Assembly (NCBI GenBank): GCA_963746175.1
Contig: CAVVAH010000004.1
Location: 1,364,001 to 1,428,000 of the forward strand
DNA from: CAVVAH01 sp963746175
GTDB lineage: Bacteria; Actinomycetota; Actinomycetes; JACCUZ01
Length of the DNA stretch: 64,000 bases
Reading direction: 5' to 3'
Shown here: in pieces, positions 63,484-64,000 of the stretch
Layout of the letters: the number at the start of each line of letters is the position of its first letter
Position numbering within the stretch: the stretch's first letter is position 1
Notes under the pieces: generated by a model
Told to the model about the DNA's origin: nothing
The model's input: only the letters and a program-made list of their open reading frames with translations
The model's database searches: none
Position numbers and translations under genes: made by a program

Positions 63484-64000
63484 TCAGCCGAGGTCGTCGG
63501 GGCGGCCGGCCGCGAGGCGGGACCACTGCGAGATGGGCCGCCCGCCGGGCCGGTTGACGGCGCGGCCGTCGCCGTCGGTGCGCATCTGGGCGGACGTGGT
63601 GTTGAAGAACTTCTGCGGCCAGCCCTCGGGGGAGTCCTCCCAGGCCTCCTGGCGGCCGTAGACGGTCGTGTCGAGCAACCCGTAGGAGCTGCCCAGCACC
63701 TCCTGGCCGCGGGCGGTGGTCCAGTAGGTCTCGAAGACCCGGTCGTCGTCGCGCAGGTAGCTGACGCGCATGCCGAAGTGCCGACCCGCGACGAGCGCGT
63801 CGACCGACGCCGACGGCACCGAGTACCAGGGCATCTCCCACCCCATGAACTCCCGGTAGCGGTTGCTCTCGTCGAACGGCCCCTGGCACAGCACCGCGAA
63901 GGTCACGTCCCGCGCGTGCAGGTAGCCCAGCTCCAGCACCTGGCCGATGTTCATGGTGCAGCCCTCGCACTGGTGGGCCGCGGTCTCGCCGTCGTACCAC
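63484..64000 (-). CDS. DUF899 thioredoxin-like protein (N-terminus outside window)
   Basis: The leftward frame is open at the window end and stops at 63484. The visible 171 residues contain HQCEGCTMNIGQVLELGYLHARDVTFAVLCQG, MPWYSVPSASVDAL, FETYWTTARGQEVLGSSYGLLD and, at the end, PISQWSRLA, matching DUF899. CEGC is in the place of a thioredoxin CxxC, though family members are often called dithiol-disulfide isomerase-like without proof. The 5' part lies beyond base 64000. Confidence 0.85.
   Translation of the reverse strand, partial: WYDGETAAHQCEGCTMNIGQVLELGYLHARDVTFAVLCQGPFDESNRYREFMGWEMPWYSVPSASVDALVAGRHFGMRVSYLRDDDRVFETYWTTARGQEVLGSSYGLLDTTVYGRQEAWEDSPEGWPQKFFNTTSAQMRTDGDGRAVNRPGGRPISQWSRLAAGRPDDLG

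Overview
The window is very GC-rich (coding third positions almost all G or C), gene-dense, and dominated by GTG/ATG starts with 4-base GTGA/ATGA overlaps. Gene content and order are those of a filamentous-type or related Actinomycetota: the ssd-tadABC pilus cluster, the DEXH helicase, bldG with its ATPase partner, H+-pyrophosphatase, topA, the MFS-thymidylate kinase fusion and DNA polymerase III delta' follow the order known from Streptomyces, and ppa-dacB-metalloprotease-tilS-hpt-ftsH-folE/P/B/K-DUF3180 and DUF2520-panC-coaX-lysS are likewise conserved actinobacterial blocks. I cannot name the genus from the sequence alone.

Layout. 1-6.1 kb: a leftward HAD phosphatase, then a rightward Tad/Flp-type pilus or secretion operon. 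6.2-10.2 kb: a leftward membrane protein and DEXH helicase, then bldG and its GHKL partner. 10.4-21.4 kb: housekeeping run of hppA, a methyltransferase, topA, MFS-Tmk and holB. 21.5-31.8 kb: accessory and metabolic genes (glpD, a secreted peptidase, tRNA-Thr with tandem 3'-half repeats, a lactonase-like hydrolase, a secreted glycosidase with RTX repeats, a flavin oxidase, a lipoprotein hydrolase, a PadR regulator, a coiled-coil protein). 32-36 kb: an NlpC/P60 wall hydrolase with an elaborate 5' region, a membrane protein and a glycosyltransferase wreck. 35.7-46.5 kb: ppa, dacB, metalloprotease, tilS, hpt, ftsH and the folate operon. 46.6-50.4 kb: an osmoprotectant ABC transporter. 50.4-59.0 kb: assorted small enzymes, an orphan nuoD, two PH-domain membrane proteins, a P450. 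59.1-64 kb: pantothenate/CoA genes, lysS and a partial DUF899 gene.

How the genes work together. Folate (GTP cyclohydrolase to HPPK) is one translationally coupled operon behind ftsH. DUF2520-panC-coaX make pantothenate and its phosphorylated form. ssd-TadA-TadB-TadC-DUF4244-TadE make a pilus-like export apparatus. The ATPase, two permeases and binding protein form a ProU/OpuC-type osmolyte importer.

Quality caution. At least eighteen genes carry single-base frameshifts, nearly all of them one extra base, concentrated at 34-36 and 46-62 kb, while topA, hppA, ftsH, glpD and others are clean. This one-sided pattern points to sequencing or assembly error more than gene decay, so frameshifted genes are listed as one CDS each with the break position given.

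Most interesting non-coding signals: three and a bit tandem copies of the 3' half of tRNA-Thr; an in-frame triplicated 33-base element inside topA; a helically phased three-site operator array followed by mutually exclusive RNA hairpins in front of the NlpC/P60 gene; and a family of GATCACG-centred palindromes in gene borders.
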